NCBI RefSeq assembly: GCF_006442205.1
Contig: NZ_VFVR01000001.1
Span: forward strand, 558,001 to 622,000
DNA from: Mesorhizobium sp. B2-3-12
GTDB lineage: Bacteria > Pseudomonadota > Alphaproteobacteria > Rhizobiales > Rhizobiaceae
Direction: 5' to 3'
DNA: 64,000 nt
Part shown: positions 36,072-45,248 of the stretch, piece by piece
Numbering within the stretch: position 1 is the first letter of the stretch
Layout of the letters: every line of letters begins with the position of its first letter
Notes under the pieces: generated by a model
Database searches by the model: none
Told to the model about the DNA's origin: nothing
What the model saw: the letters and a program-made list of their open reading frames with translations, nothing else
Translations under genes and position numbers: made by a program

Positions 36072-37235
36072 TCACCGCACTCGTCTGCGGATGACCGTCG
36101 CCAGCGCCAAAGTGACGCAGATCGCGCCAAGCGTGAGCGGTAGGCCACCGGCGCCGATCCCGTCCATCACGCCGCCGGTGAGCGGTGGAACCAGGATACC
36201 GCCGACGCCCCACATCAGGGAAAATGCCGCATTGCCGGCAACCAGCGCCGAGCCGGTAAAGCGCTCGCCAAGCTCGATGATCGACATCGTGTAGATGCCG
36301 TAGGACACCGCGCCCCAGACGAAGACGCAGGGCCAGATCAGCGGCGTTTCGATCAGCACAGGCAGGAGCGCGCAGCCGCCCAGCGTCAGCAAGACGCAGA
36401 GGAAGCGCACCAGGCGGGCCGTCAGCCGTTCGGCCAGCAGGCCGAGCGGCACCTGCATGGCAATGTTGCCGGCGATCATGGCAGACAGCAGCGCCGACAT
36501 GCGAGCCTCCGCGATGCCATGATACATTCCATAGACAGGCAGCAGCGCCAGCACCGCCTGCTCGAAGCCGGCGGCCACGACCACCGCCGACAGAAGCAGC
36601 CAGGCAAGCGGCATGAAACCAACCACCGAAACCTGATGCCCGGCCTCGTCGACCCTGGGCAGGCGCGGCAGAACCGACGCCAGGCAAACGCCGCAGAGCA
36701 CGAAAGCGCCAATCCCGACAAGGAATGGCGGCCAACCTTCCGTGCCGACGGCTAACAGACAAAGCGGGCCGGCAGCGAAACCGGCGGAAATGATCGTCGA
36801 ATAGAGGCCCATGATGCGGCCGCGCCGGGCCGGCGGCGCCAGCGCGATCACCCAGATTTCGCTCAAGACATAGAGCGGGTTGGTCACCACGCCGATCAGG
36901 AAGCGCAGCGGAAACCAGAGATAGACGTTCTGCGTCCAGCCGATCAACGCCAGCACGATAGCCGAGAGTGCGGCACAGGTGAGCGCCGTGCGCCCTGCCC
37001 CGAACCGCCGCGCCAACGCTGGAATGATTGGCGACGAAACGATGAACCCGATCGGCGTCATTGCCGCCGACAGGCCGATGACAGCCGGCGAGACGCCCTG
37101 GCGCTGCAGGATGAAGCTCAGCAGCGGATAGGACAGGCCCTGCGCGATAGCGAACACAGACACCGTTGCGATCACGCCGGTGATCGCGGCCCACTGCATC
37201 GTCTCGTCGCTTTCGGTGTCCACCAAGTCCATCAT
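36072..37235 (-). CDS. MFS transporter (paralogue 1)
   Basis: This 387-residue, 12-helix major facilitator has PARRGRIMGLYSTIISAGFAAGP in its mid-region and WGAVSYGIYTMSIIELGERF in its second half. The paralogue next to it has closely matching stretches (PSRRGRVMG, MGAVGYGVYTMALVELG), so the two arose by duplication. Similar proteins include the YcaD-type and hypothetical MFS drug or sugar carriers. The substrate is unknown. Confidence 0.9.
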   Translation of the reverse strand: MMDLVDTESDETMQWAAITGVIATVSVFAIAQGLSYPLLSFILQRQGVSPAVIGLSAAMTPIGFIVSSPIIPALARRFGAGRTALTCAALSAIVLALIGWTQNVYLWFPLRFLIGVVTNPLYVLSEIWVIALAPPARRGRIMGLYSTIISAGFAAGPLCLLAVGTEGWPPFLVGIGAFVLCGVCLASVLPRLPRVDEAGHQVSVVGFMPLAWLLLSAVVVAAGFEQAVLALLPVYGMYHGIAEARMSALLSAMIAGNIAMQVPLGLLAERLTARLVRFLCVLLTLGGCALLPVLIETPLIWPCVFVWGAVSYGIYTMSIIELGERFTGSALVAGNAAFSLMWGVGGILVPPLTGGVMDGIGAGGLPLTLGAICVTLALATVIRRRVR

Positions 37236-37321
37236 CCCCGTGCTGTCGCAGCCTTAGCGGTTCGCCCCGACGGCCGTAACCCCCGCATCCCGAACCGACG
37301 CTCGGCTCCAGCCAAACCCTG

Positions 37322-38497
37322 TCAGGAGCCTTTGCGGCTGGCCGACCTGTAGAGCGCGAAGGCGACCAGCAGAGCGTCGAGGCCAATGATCACGGTCGGC
37401 AATCCCAGTGGTCCGATCGCCTGCATCAACAGGCCGGCGCCCGGTGGACCGACAATGCCGCCAACGCCCCACAGCAAGGCGAAAGCCGCATTGCCGGTGA
37501 CCAGCAGCGACCCCCTGAAGCGGCTGCCGAGTTCGACCAGCGCCATCGTGTAGACGCCGTAGCCGACCGCGCCCATCACCAGAAGCACGCCCCAGATCAG
37601 CGGTGTGGTGATCAGCAGCGGCAGCAAAACAGCGCAAATCGTCGTCGCCACCGCGCAGGCCAGGATCATCGATCGGCCACCGAAGCGCTCGGCCAGCAGG
37701 CCAAGCGGGATTTGCAAAAGGATGTTACCCAGCGACAGGGCCATCACCAGCGCGGCAAGCACGGCCTCGGGCAGGCCGTAGCCGGCGCCGAAAACCGGGA
37801 CGAGCGCATAGGTGCTTTGCTGGACAGCGGCCGAGACCAGCACCGCCAGCAGCAGCGCCGGCGCCAGCCGGGCAAAACCGACAAAACTTCCCGGCGGCTG
37901 GCCGTCATCCTCGAAACCTGCGAGCTTCGAGGAGACAAGGCGTAGAATGATTGCGCATAGCACAAAGCCGCCAATGCCGACGCTGAAAGGCGCCCAGCCG
38001 TCGATGCCGAGAAAGGTCAGGGTAAATGGGCCCGCCGCGTAGCCGGCGCCCATCAGTGTGTTGAAGACGCCCATGACACGCCCGCGCCGCGACGGCGGTG
38101 CCAGGGACAGCGCCCAGACTTCGCCCAGCACATAGAGCGGGTTGATGACGATGCCGATGATGAAGCGGATGATGTACCAGGCCACCCAGTTCTGCAGATA
38201 ACCGATGCCCAGGAAGCACAGCGCTCCGATCAGCGAGCATCCGACCGCCAGGTTTCGCGCACCGACCAGCCGAACCGCCGCCGGCACGAAGGAAGCCGAC
38301 AGGATCAGCCCGACCGGCATCATCGCCGCCGACAGGCCGATCAGCCCTGGCGACATGCCTTGCTTCTGCATCAGCAGCGTGAACAGCGGCGAACTCAGCC
38401 CTTGCGCCGCGCCGAACATGGCAAGTGCCGCGGTGACGCCGGCGAGCGCCGCCCACTGCGTTCCCGCTTCGCCTTCGCTCGAGCCGGTTGCGACCAT
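37322..38497 (-). CDS. MFS transporter (paralogue 2)
   Basis: This 391-residue major facilitator lies 86 bases upstream of its paralogue on the same strand. It shares the N-terminal QWAALAGVTAALAMFGAAQGL pattern and the repeated motifs named for paralogue 1. The ATG at 38497 gives a protein aligned with the neighbour; the frame from 38620 would add 41 non-membrane residues and was rejected. Confidence 0.9.
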   Translation of the reverse strand: MVATGSSEGEAGTQWAALAGVTAALAMFGAAQGLSSPLFTLLMQKQGMSPGLIGLSAAMMPVGLILSASFVPAAVRLVGARNLAVGCSLIGALCFLGIGYLQNWVAWYIIRFIIGIVINPLYVLGEVWALSLAPPSRRGRVMGVFNTLMGAGYAAGPFTLTFLGIDGWAPFSVGIGGFVLCAIILRLVSSKLAGFEDDGQPPGSFVGFARLAPALLLAVLVSAAVQQSTYALVPVFGAGYGLPEAVLAALVMALSLGNILLQIPLGLLAERFGGRSMILACAVATTICAVLLPLLITTPLIWGVLLVMGAVGYGVYTMALVELGSRFRGSLLVTGNAAFALLWGVGGIVGPPGAGLLMQAIGPLGLPTVIIGLDALLVAFALYRSASRKGS

Positions 38498-38753
38498 GTC
38501 TTCATCCAGGTGGGGTGCCGGCAGACCTCCCGGCCGGCAAGCATGACCAGCTACAGGGTCGATCGGGGGAATGAAAGGGCCGGCGGGGAATATCCGCTTG
38601 CGCCAACGATGGATGATCAAGGCGAATGCGGCCGCCGCGCGGCTGCCGTTCGGGCATGTCGCTTCCCTCGCCCTAGTGGTCGCCGCCTCCGCAATGGCCG
38701 GCGGGCCGCCGGTCCATTATGCCGCCCGCTAATCGCACCGTACGAGGACCATC

Positions 38754-40331
38754 ATGACCGCCGCCCTACAATCTGCAGAACCGGCTCCGGGACCCGACCG
38801 TGCCCGCCGTGGCGGTCGCGCCGGAAAGCGCGCCGGTGGCTCGGCCGCGTTCGAGCAGCCGGCTTTCCGCCAGCTGAAAAACCCGCTGCAGCCGACGAAG
38901 CTGGTCTCGGACGACGAGCTGGAATCGATCCACCTCGCCTCCTTGCGGGTGCTGAGGGAAATCGGCGTCGACGTGCTGCACGACGAAGCCCGCCGCATCA
39001 TGAAGGCACATGGCGCCGATGTGCGCGAGGGCTCGGAGCGCGTTCGCTTCGACAGCGACATGATCCTCGATCTGGTGTCGAACTGTCCGTCCGAATTCAC
39101 CATTCATGCCCGCAATCCCGCGCACAATGTGCGCTTCGGCGGCGACAATCTCATCATTTCGATGATGGCCTCGGCGCCCAATTGCTCCGACATCGATCGT
39201 GGCCGCCGGCCAGGCAACCAGCAGGACTATCGCAATTTCCTGCGGCTGGCCCAGATGCACAACATCCTGAACTGCACCGGCGGCTATCCTGTCGAGCCGA
39301 CCGATATCCACCCGTCGGTCCGCCACCTCGAATGCATCCGCGACCTCGCCACGCTGACCGACAAGGTGTTCCACATCTATTCGCTCGGCAAGGAGCGTAA
39401 TGTCGACGGCATCGAGATCACTCGCATCGCGCGCGGCATCAGCCACGAGCAGCTGCTCGCCGAACCGTCCGTCTTCACCATCATCAACACCAATTCACCG
39501 CTCAAGCTCGACGTGCCGATGATGGAAGGCATCATCCAGATGTCGAGCAAGGGCCAGGTCGTCATCGTCACGCCCTTCACCCTGTCGGGCGCCATGGCGC
39601 CGGTCACCATCGCCGGCGCGCTGGTGCAGCAGAATGCCGAGGCGCTGTCGGGCATTGCGTTCGCCCAGATGGTGCGCAAGGGCGCACCGGTCGGTTATGG
39701 CGGCTTCACCTCCAATGTCGACATGAAGTCCGGTTCACCGGCCTTCGGCACGCCCGAATATATGAAGGCGCAGCTTGTCGGCGGCCAGCTTGCCCGCCGC
39801 TACAATATCCCCTACCGCACCTCCAACACCTGCGCCGCCAACACGGTCGACGCGCAGGCCGCCTATGAGAGCGTGTTCTCGCTGTGGGGCGCCATCCAGG
39901 GCGGCGGCAATTTGATGATGCACGCCGCAGGCTGGCTCGAGGGTGGCCTGCGCTGCTCCTACGAAAAGACCATTCTGGACATCGACCTGTTGCAGATGGT
40001 GGCCGAATTCCTGACCCCGCTCGACCTCTCCGATGAAGCGCTTGGCTTCGACGCCATCCAGTCGGTCGGCCCCGGCGGCCACTTCTTCGGCACCCAGCAC
40101 ACGCAGGATCGCTACAAGACCGCCTTCTATTCGCCCATCCTGTCGGACTGGCGCAATTTCGAAACCTGGGCCGAGGCCGGCTCGCCGACGGCGCTGGAAA
40201 AGGCCAACAAGGTCTGGAAAGAGCGGCTGGCCTCCTATGACGAGCCCTACATGGACCCGGCGATCCGCGAGGAGCTCAACGCCTTCGTCCAGAAGCGCAC
40301 CGCCGAAGGCGGCGCGCCTACCGATTTTTGA
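38754..40331 (+). CDS. MttB-type (non-pyrrolysine) methylamine/betaine:corrinoid methyltransferase 1
   Basis: This 525-residue member of the MttB superfamily would move a methyl group from a quaternary amine to a corrinoid protein. Core stretches are VIVTPFTLSGAMAPVTIAGAL, GYGGFTSNVDMKSGSPAFGTPE, LMMHAAGWLEGGLRCSYEK and GPGGHFFGTQHT. There is no in-frame TAG, so it is a non-Pyl member; characterised ones (MtgB, MtpB, MtcB) use glycine betaine, proline betaine or carnitine. It is followed by a dimethylglycine-dehydrogenase-like gene and a DddP-like gene, which suggests betaine or sulfonium catabolism. The corrinoid protein gene is 16 kb away. Confidence 0.9.
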   Translation: MTAALQSAEPAPGPDRARRGGRAGKRAGGSAAFEQPAFRQLKNPLQPTKLVSDDELESIHLASLRVLREIGVDVLHDEARRIMKAHGADVREGSERVRFDSDMILDLVSNCPSEFTIHARNPAHNVRFGGDNLIISMMASAPNCSDIDRGRRPGNQQDYRNFLRLAQMHNILNCTGGYPVEPTDIHPSVRHLECIRDLATLTDKVFHIYSLGKERNVDGIEITRIARGISHEQLLAEPSVFTIINTNSPLKLDVPMMEGIIQMSSKGQVVIVTPFTLSGAMAPVTIAGALVQQNAEALSGIAFAQMVRKGAPVGYGGFTSNVDMKSGSPAFGTPEYMKAQLVGGQLARRYNIPYRTSNTCAANTVDAQAAYESVFSLWGAIQGGGNLMMHAAGWLEGGLRCSYEKTILDIDLLQMVAEFLTPLDLSDEALGFDAIQSVGPGGHFFGTQHTQDRYKTAFYSPILSDWRNFETWAEAGSPTALEKANKVWKERLASYDEPYMDPAIREELNAFVQKRTAEGGAPTDF

Positions 40332-40347
40332 TCATACGCCGCAGTAA

Positions 40348-40364
40348 ACTTTGACTTCCAAAGT
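40348..40364. promoter_or_regulatory. Inverted repeat between mttB-1 and the next gene
   Basis: ACTTTG-acttc-CAAAGT, a short perfect inverted repeat in the 96-base gap, possibly an operator or RNA hairpin for the downstream genes. Confidence 0.3.
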
Positions 40365-40427
40365 CGAGGCTCGCTCGCGGCGAACTGACCCAACAGAATC
40401 AATCTCTTCAAAAACGGACCTATCTTC

Positions 40428-42998
40428 ATGAAATCTCATGTAAAAGCAGTTGTCATCGGCGGCGGCGTCGTCGGCTGCTCGGTGCTCTATCACCTGGCCA
40501 AGGCCGGCTGGACGGACATCATGCTCATCGAACGGTCCGAGTTGACTTCCGGCTCGTCCTGGCACGCGGCGGGCGGCTTCCATACGCTGAACGGCGATCC
40601 GAACGTCGCCAAGCTGCAGGCCTACACCGTCCAGCTCTACAAGGAGATCGAGGAGATTTCCGGCCAGTCCTGCTCGCTGCACCTGACTGGCGGCGTGATG
40701 ATGGCCGATACGCCGGAGCGCATGGATTTCCTGCGCCTTGCCCACGCCAAGGGCCGCTATCTCGGCATGGACACCGAACTGATCACGCCGTCCGAGGCCA
40801 AGGCGATGTTCCCGCTGATGGACGAGACCAATTTCGTCGGCGCCATGTGGGATCCGGTCGAGGGCCATCTCGACCCCTCCGGCACCACTATTGCCTACTC
40901 CAAAGCGGCCAAGAAACTCGGTGCCGAGATCGTGCTGCGCAACCGCGTCGTCGACCTGACGCAGCAGCCGGACGGCACCTGGAACGTCGTCACCGAACAG
41001 GGCACGGTCCACGCCGAGCATGTCGTCAACTGCGGCGGCCTGTGGGCGCGCGAGATCGGCCGCATGGTCGGCGTCGAGCTGCCCGTGCTGGCCATGGAGC
41101 ACATGTACCTCTTGACCGAGCCGATGCCGGAAGTCGAGGAGTTCAACAAGTCGACCGGCCGCGAGATGATCGGCGTGCTCGACTTCAAGGGCGAGATCTA
41201 CACCCGCCAGGAGCGCAACGGCATCCTGCTCGGCACTTATGAGAAGGCCTGCAAGCCGTGGTCGCCGGTCAACACGCCATGGGATTTCGGCCATGAACTG
41301 CTGCCGCCGGACCTCGACCGCATCGCGCCGTCGCTGGAGATCGGCTTCAAGCATTTCCCCGGCATCGAAAAGGCCGGCATCAAGCAGATCATCAACGGCC
41401 CCTTCACCTTCGCGCTCGACGGCAATCCGCTGGTCGGCCCGGTGCAGGGCCTGACCAATTTCTGGTGCGCTTGCGCCGTCATGGCCGGCTTCAGCCAGGG
41501 CGGCGGCGTTGGCCTGGCTCTCTCCAATTGGATGGTCCACGGCGATCCAGGCTTCGACGTCTGGGGCATGGATGTCGCCCGCTTTGGCGAGTGGGCCGGC
41601 CTGCGCTACACCAACGCCAAGGTGCGCGAAAACTATTCGCGCCGCTTCTCAATCCGCTTCCCCAACGAGGAACTGCCGGCGGCACGCCCGGCGCAGACGA
41701 CACCGCTCTACGACACCATGCTCGCCAACAACGCCGTGATGGGCGACTCCTGGGGTCTTGAGACGCCACTCTGGTTCGCACCGAAGGGCAGGGAGCCGAA
41801 AGACATCGTCTCCTTCCACCGCTCCAACGACTTTGGCCCGATCGGCGAGGAAGTGCGCGCTACCCGTGAAAAGGTCGGCGTCACCGAAATCGCCAACTTC
41901 GCCAAATACGAAGTGTCGGGCCCGGGCGCGGAGGATTTCCTCAACCGGCTGATGACCAACCGCATGCCGAAGACCGGCCGCATCGTGCTGACGCCGATGA
42001 TCAACGAATTCGGCAAGCTGATCGGCGACTTCACCATCGCCAAGGCCGGTGAAGACCGCTTCATGATCTGGGGCTCGTCGGCCGCACAGAAATATCACAT
42101 GCGCTGGTTCGAAAAGCATTTGCCGAAGGACGGATCTGTGCGCATCCATCGTTTCGACCAGACGCTGGTCGGCCTCTCGATCGCCGGGCCGAGCGCGCGG
42201 GATCTGCTGCAAAAGCTCGTGGATACGGACGTCTCGACCAAGGCCTTCCGCTTCATGGATTTCCGCGAAATGGCTGTCGGCGGCGCACCCTGCCTGGTCA
42301 ACCGCATCACCTACACCGGCGACCTCGGCTACGAAATTTGGATGGCGCCGGCCTACGAACGCCTGGTCTATAAGGCGATCAAGGATGCCGGCGAGGAATT
42401 CGGTATAGTGGATTTCGGCATGCGCGCGCTGCTGTCGATGCGCCTGGAAAAGAACTTTCCGACCTGGTTCCGCGAGCTGCGGCCGATCTACGGCCCGTTC
42501 GAGGGCTCGATGGACCGCTTCATCAAGCTGGAGAAGAACGATTTCATCGGCCGCGACGCCGCCGCCAAGGAGCATGCCGACGGACCAAAGCTGCGCCGCG
42601 TCTCCTTCATCGTCGATGCGGCGGACGCCGACGTGATGGGCGACGAGCCGATCTGGGCCAAGGTCAGCAAGGATTACGGCACGGTGGAAAAGCCGCATCG
42701 CTACGGCGCGCCGCGCTTCGACACGTCAGGCAAGGAAGTCCGTGGCTCCAACGCCGCCGAAGGCGCGTCCGCCGTGCGCGGCATCGTTGACGGCGACTGG
42801 CGCGTGGTCGGCTGGGTGACGTCGGGCGGCTATGCGCATTACGTGCAAAAGTCGATGGCGCAAGGCTATGTGCCGGCCGCCCTTGCCGAGGATGAAAGCG
42901 CGGGCCTGTTCGAGATCGAGATTCTTGGATCTCGGCGCCCGGCCCGCATCAATGTCGAGGCGCCTTTCGACCCGAGCGGCGAGAAGATGCGGAGCTGA
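40428..42998 (+). CDS. Dimethylglycine/sarcosine dehydrogenase-like flavoprotein with C-terminal GcvT domain
   Basis: This 856-residue two-part enzyme has an N-terminal FAD domain with GGGVVGCSVLYHLAKAG (about 11-27) and SSWHAAGGFH, whose His (about 46) matches the one that binds FAD covalently in dimethylglycine dehydrogenase. The C-terminal GcvT-like part (about 430-850) would bind folate; its signature FGMRALLSMRLEKNF is clear. Such enzymes demethylate N-methylglycines and pass formaldehyde to tetrahydrofolate. It lies between the MttB and DddP-like genes in one line. The GcvT part is also the fold of the DMSP demethylase DmdA, so a sulfonium substrate is not excluded. Confidence 0.88.
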   Translation: MKSHVKAVVIGGGVVGCSVLYHLAKAGWTDIMLIERSELTSGSSWHAAGGFHTLNGDPNVAKLQAYTVQLYKEIEEISGQSCSLHLTGGVMMADTPERMDFLRLAHAKGRYLGMDTELITPSEAKAMFPLMDETNFVGAMWDPVEGHLDPSGTTIAYSKAAKKLGAEIVLRNRVVDLTQQPDGTWNVVTEQGTVHAEHVVNCGGLWAREIGRMVGVELPVLAMEHMYLLTEPMPEVEEFNKSTGREMIGVLDFKGEIYTRQERNGILLGTYEKACKPWSPVNTPWDFGHELLPPDLDRIAPSLEIGFKHFPGIEKAGIKQIINGPFTFALDGNPLVGPVQGLTNFWCACAVMAGFSQGGGVGLALSNWMVHGDPGFDVWGMDVARFGEWAGLRYTNAKVRENYSRRFSIRFPNEELPAARPAQTTPLYDTMLANNAVMGDSWGLETPLWFAPKGREPKDIVSFHRSNDFGPIGEEVRATREKVGVTEIANFAKYEVSGPGAEDFLNRLMTNRMPKTGRIVLTPMINEFGKLIGDFTIAKAGEDRFMIWGSSAAQKYHMRWFEKHLPKDGSVRIHRFDQTLVGLSIAGPSARDLLQKLVDTDVSTKAFRFMDFREMAVGGAPCLVNRITYTGDLGYEIWMAPAYERLVYKAIKDAGEEFGIVDFGMRALLSMRLEKNFPTWFRELRPIYGPFEGSMDRFIKLEKNDFIGRDAAAKEHADGPKLRRVSFIVDAADADVMGDEPIWAKVSKDYGTVEKPHRYGAPRFDTSGKEVRGSNAAEGASAVRGIVDGDWRVVGWVTSGGYAHYVQKSMAQGYVPAALAEDESAGLFEIEILGSRRPARINVEAPFDPSGEKMRS

Positions 42999-43008
42999 GG
43001 TTTCAGCC

Positions 43009-44364
43009 ATGGATAGCGCGGCGCCAAAGGGAAGCTTCGGCCGCCATCGCAAGATCATGCCGTTCGAGCCGGGCTCGATCGAGGCGCTGCGCGACGCCTC
43101 CCGCGAGAAGGCGTCGTCGCTCAACCAGCATGTGCTGGGCTATGGTGCCCAGGCTGAGGCGGAATGGGCGGAGGCAGGCATTGCCGCCCCCGACTTGGCC
43201 GAAATGCGGCAATACCGGCTGTCGCGCATTCGCGCCGAGCTGAAGCGCCGCGGCTATGCCGGCGCCCTGCTCTACGACCCCGTCAATATCCGCTATGCCA
43301 CCGACTCGACCAACATGCAGCTGTGGGTGGCGCACAACCCGACGCGGCATTGTTTCGTCGCCACCGAAGGTCCGGTGGTGCTGTTCGACTATTTTTCCTG
43401 CGAGCATCTTTCCGACCACTCAGGTGTCGTCAATGAAGTCCGCCCCGCCATTTCATGGATGTATCTCTATGGCGGCGAGCTGACCGAGCAGAAGGTCCGC
43501 CGCTGGGCCGCCGGCATCGCCGATCTGGTCCGGGAACATGGCGGCGGTAACAGCCGCATCGCCGTCGATCACATCAACCCGGAGGGCGTCGAGGAGTTGG
43601 CGCGCCTTGGCGTTTCCATCGGCAACGGCGAAGCGGTGATGGAAAATGCCCGCCTGATCAAGTCGCCGGATGAAATCCTCGCCATGCGCCGCGCGATCGT
43701 CGCCTGCGAGGCGGCGATGGGCGAGATGGAGCAGGCGCTCAAGCCCGGCATTTCCGAGAACGAATTGTGGGCTGAACTGCATCGTGGCAACATCGCGCGC
43801 GGCGGCGAATGGATCGAGACGCGGCTGCTGACGTCGGGACCGCGCACCAATCCCTGGTTCCAGGAATGCTCCTCGCGTATCATCGAAGCGGGTGATCTCG
43901 TCGCCTTCGACACCGACCTGATCGGCCCCTACGGCTTCTGCGCCGATCTATCACGCACCTGGCTGTGCGGTAATACAAAGCCGACAAATGAACAGCGCGA
44001 CCTGTTCCGCATCGCCGCCGATCAGATCGAACACAACACGGCACTGATGCAGCCCGGCACCTCGTTCCGCGACCTCGTAGAGCGCTCAGCGGTGCCGCCG
44101 GGGGACTGTTTCCCCACCCGTTACGGCGTGCTCTACCACGGCGTTGGGCTGGCCGACGAATATCCGACCTTGCCGCATGCCAACGACTGGACCCCGGACA
44201 CGCCGGACGGCTTGCTGGAGCCAGGCATGGTGCTGTGCGTGGAGAGCTATATCGGGCGACTTGGTGGCCGCGAAGGCGTCAAGATCGAGGAGCAGATCCT
44301 GATCACCAAGACCGGCAACGAAACGCTTTCAACCTACCCGTTGGACGAGAGGCTGCTCGGCTAG
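43009..44364 (+). CDS. dddP: DddP-like M24-fold protein (putative DMSP lyase or related C-S/C-N lyase)
   Basis: This 451-residue protein has a creatinase-like N-terminal domain and a pita-bread C-terminal domain. Metal ligands are D301, D303 (FDTD), D313 (CADLS), H377 (YHGVG), E412 (VESY) and E427 (KIEEQ). The aminopeptidase pattern is replaced by HGVGLADE, giving D383, six residues after H377. In the DMSP lyase DddP, as I recall it, the matching residues are D295, D297, D307, H371, E406, E421 and catalytic D377, all offset by exactly 6. The stretch RYATDSTNMQLW also matches. It begins 10 bases after the flavoprotein gene. The ATG at 43009 follows that stop. Confidence 0.7.
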   Translation: MDSAAPKGSFGRHRKIMPFEPGSIEALRDASREKASSLNQHVLGYGAQAEAEWAEAGIAAPDLAEMRQYRLSRIRAELKRRGYAGALLYDPVNIRYATDSTNMQLWVAHNPTRHCFVATEGPVVLFDYFSCEHLSDHSGVVNEVRPAISWMYLYGGELTEQKVRRWAAGIADLVREHGGGNSRIAVDHINPEGVEELARLGVSIGNGEAVMENARLIKSPDEILAMRRAIVACEAAMGEMEQALKPGISENELWAELHRGNIARGGEWIETRLLTSGPRTNPWFQECSSRIIEAGDLVAFDTDLIGPYGFCADLSRTWLCGNTKPTNEQRDLFRIAADQIEHNTALMQPGTSFRDLVERSAVPPGDCFPTRYGVLYHGVGLADEYPTLPHANDWTPDTPDGLLEPGMVLCVESYIGRLGGREGVKIEEQILITKTGNETLSTYPLDERLLG

Positions 44365-45156
44365 CCCGGCAAGCGCTTCGCGCATCGCGCGCACGGTCTT
44401 TTCCGGCGTCGTTTTCGCGGTGATGAACGGCAGACCCTTGCGCCGTCCTGTCCAGCCAACGACCACGACCTCGCGCGCCGCCGGCTCGAAGCGCCGTGCC
44501 AACGCCCAGCTTTCGCAATCGATAGCGGCGACATCCGCCCTGCCTTCGGCGACCGCCACGATCGAGTCGCGGTGGCCGCCGCTTTCGCCATTCGATGAAA
44601 ATATGTCCAGGTTTTCGCCGACCGCTTCCAGGTCGCGCGTCAGCGCGATGATGCCCGACATGGAATCGTGGCTGTTGAAGGTGAAGCGCTTGCCGCGGAT
44701 GAGATCGAGCGGCAGCAAGGCCTTGCCGTCGGCGGGTGACCGAACCTCCGGCCCTTCGCCTGTCCGCATCACCAGGGCGCTCGAATAGAGCTCGCCCCGT
44801 CCGCCCTCATAGGCGTCATAGCTTGGCTGGCCGACCACCTGTACGTGTGCCGACAGGCCAAGCTCCATCGGTCCCCAGCAGGTCTGCGCGAACAGCAGTG
44901 CCGGATGCAGCCACAGCTTGTGGAAATCGAGTTCCTCCGGCGGTAGCGTTGCCGGGTCCGGCGCGATGAATTTCCCCTCCGCGTCATGGACGCCACCCGG
45001 CACTGGCGGCAGATCGCCATTGCGGCGCACGATGGTTTCAGGCGCATCGATACCCTTGCCCCGGAAAGCATCGCGCAACGACGCCCATTGCGCGTCGACC
45101 TCGTCGCACACTTCAGGCCAATCATACATCGGCAAGGCCGCAATCAATTCGCTCAT
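44329..45156 (-). CDS. PhnD-like phosphate/phosphonate-type binding protein without signal peptide
   Basis: This 275-residue protein of the periplasmic-binding type II fold has the stretch RGKRFTFNSHDSMSGI and VAEGRADVAAIDCESWAL, the phosphonate-binding-protein-like pattern of PhnD relatives. No signal peptide is seen at the ATG at 45156; the frame extends upstream but without a recognisable one. Its 3' end overlaps the convergent DddP-like gene by 36 bases. No permease or ATPase gene is next to it, so transport is unproven and a cytoplasmic sensing role is possible. Confidence 0.75.
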   Translation of the reverse strand: MSELIAALPMYDWPEVCDEVDAQWASLRDAFRGKGIDAPETIVRRNGDLPPVPGGVHDAEGKFIAPDPATLPPEELDFHKLWLHPALLFAQTCWGPMELGLSAHVQVVGQPSYDAYEGGRGELYSSALVMRTGEGPEVRSPADGKALLPLDLIRGKRFTFNSHDSMSGIIALTRDLEAVGENLDIFSSNGESGGHRDSIVAVAEGRADVAAIDCESWALARRFEPAAREVVVVGWTGRRKGLPFITAKTTPEKTVRAMREALAGLAEQPLVQRVG

Positions 45157-45248
45157 GCCGATATCAAACCACCATGCCTGGAGAAACGATCGCAAAAACG
45201 CGTCGCCCAATCCGAATTGGCCGACACAGGTCCGCGATGCGGCGGAAA

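Noticed and set aside
34302..36143. 613-codon plus-strand frame opposite the S9 peptidase gene
   Set aside because: Antisense shadow with no domain; the minus-strand frame has the Ser-Asp-His triad.
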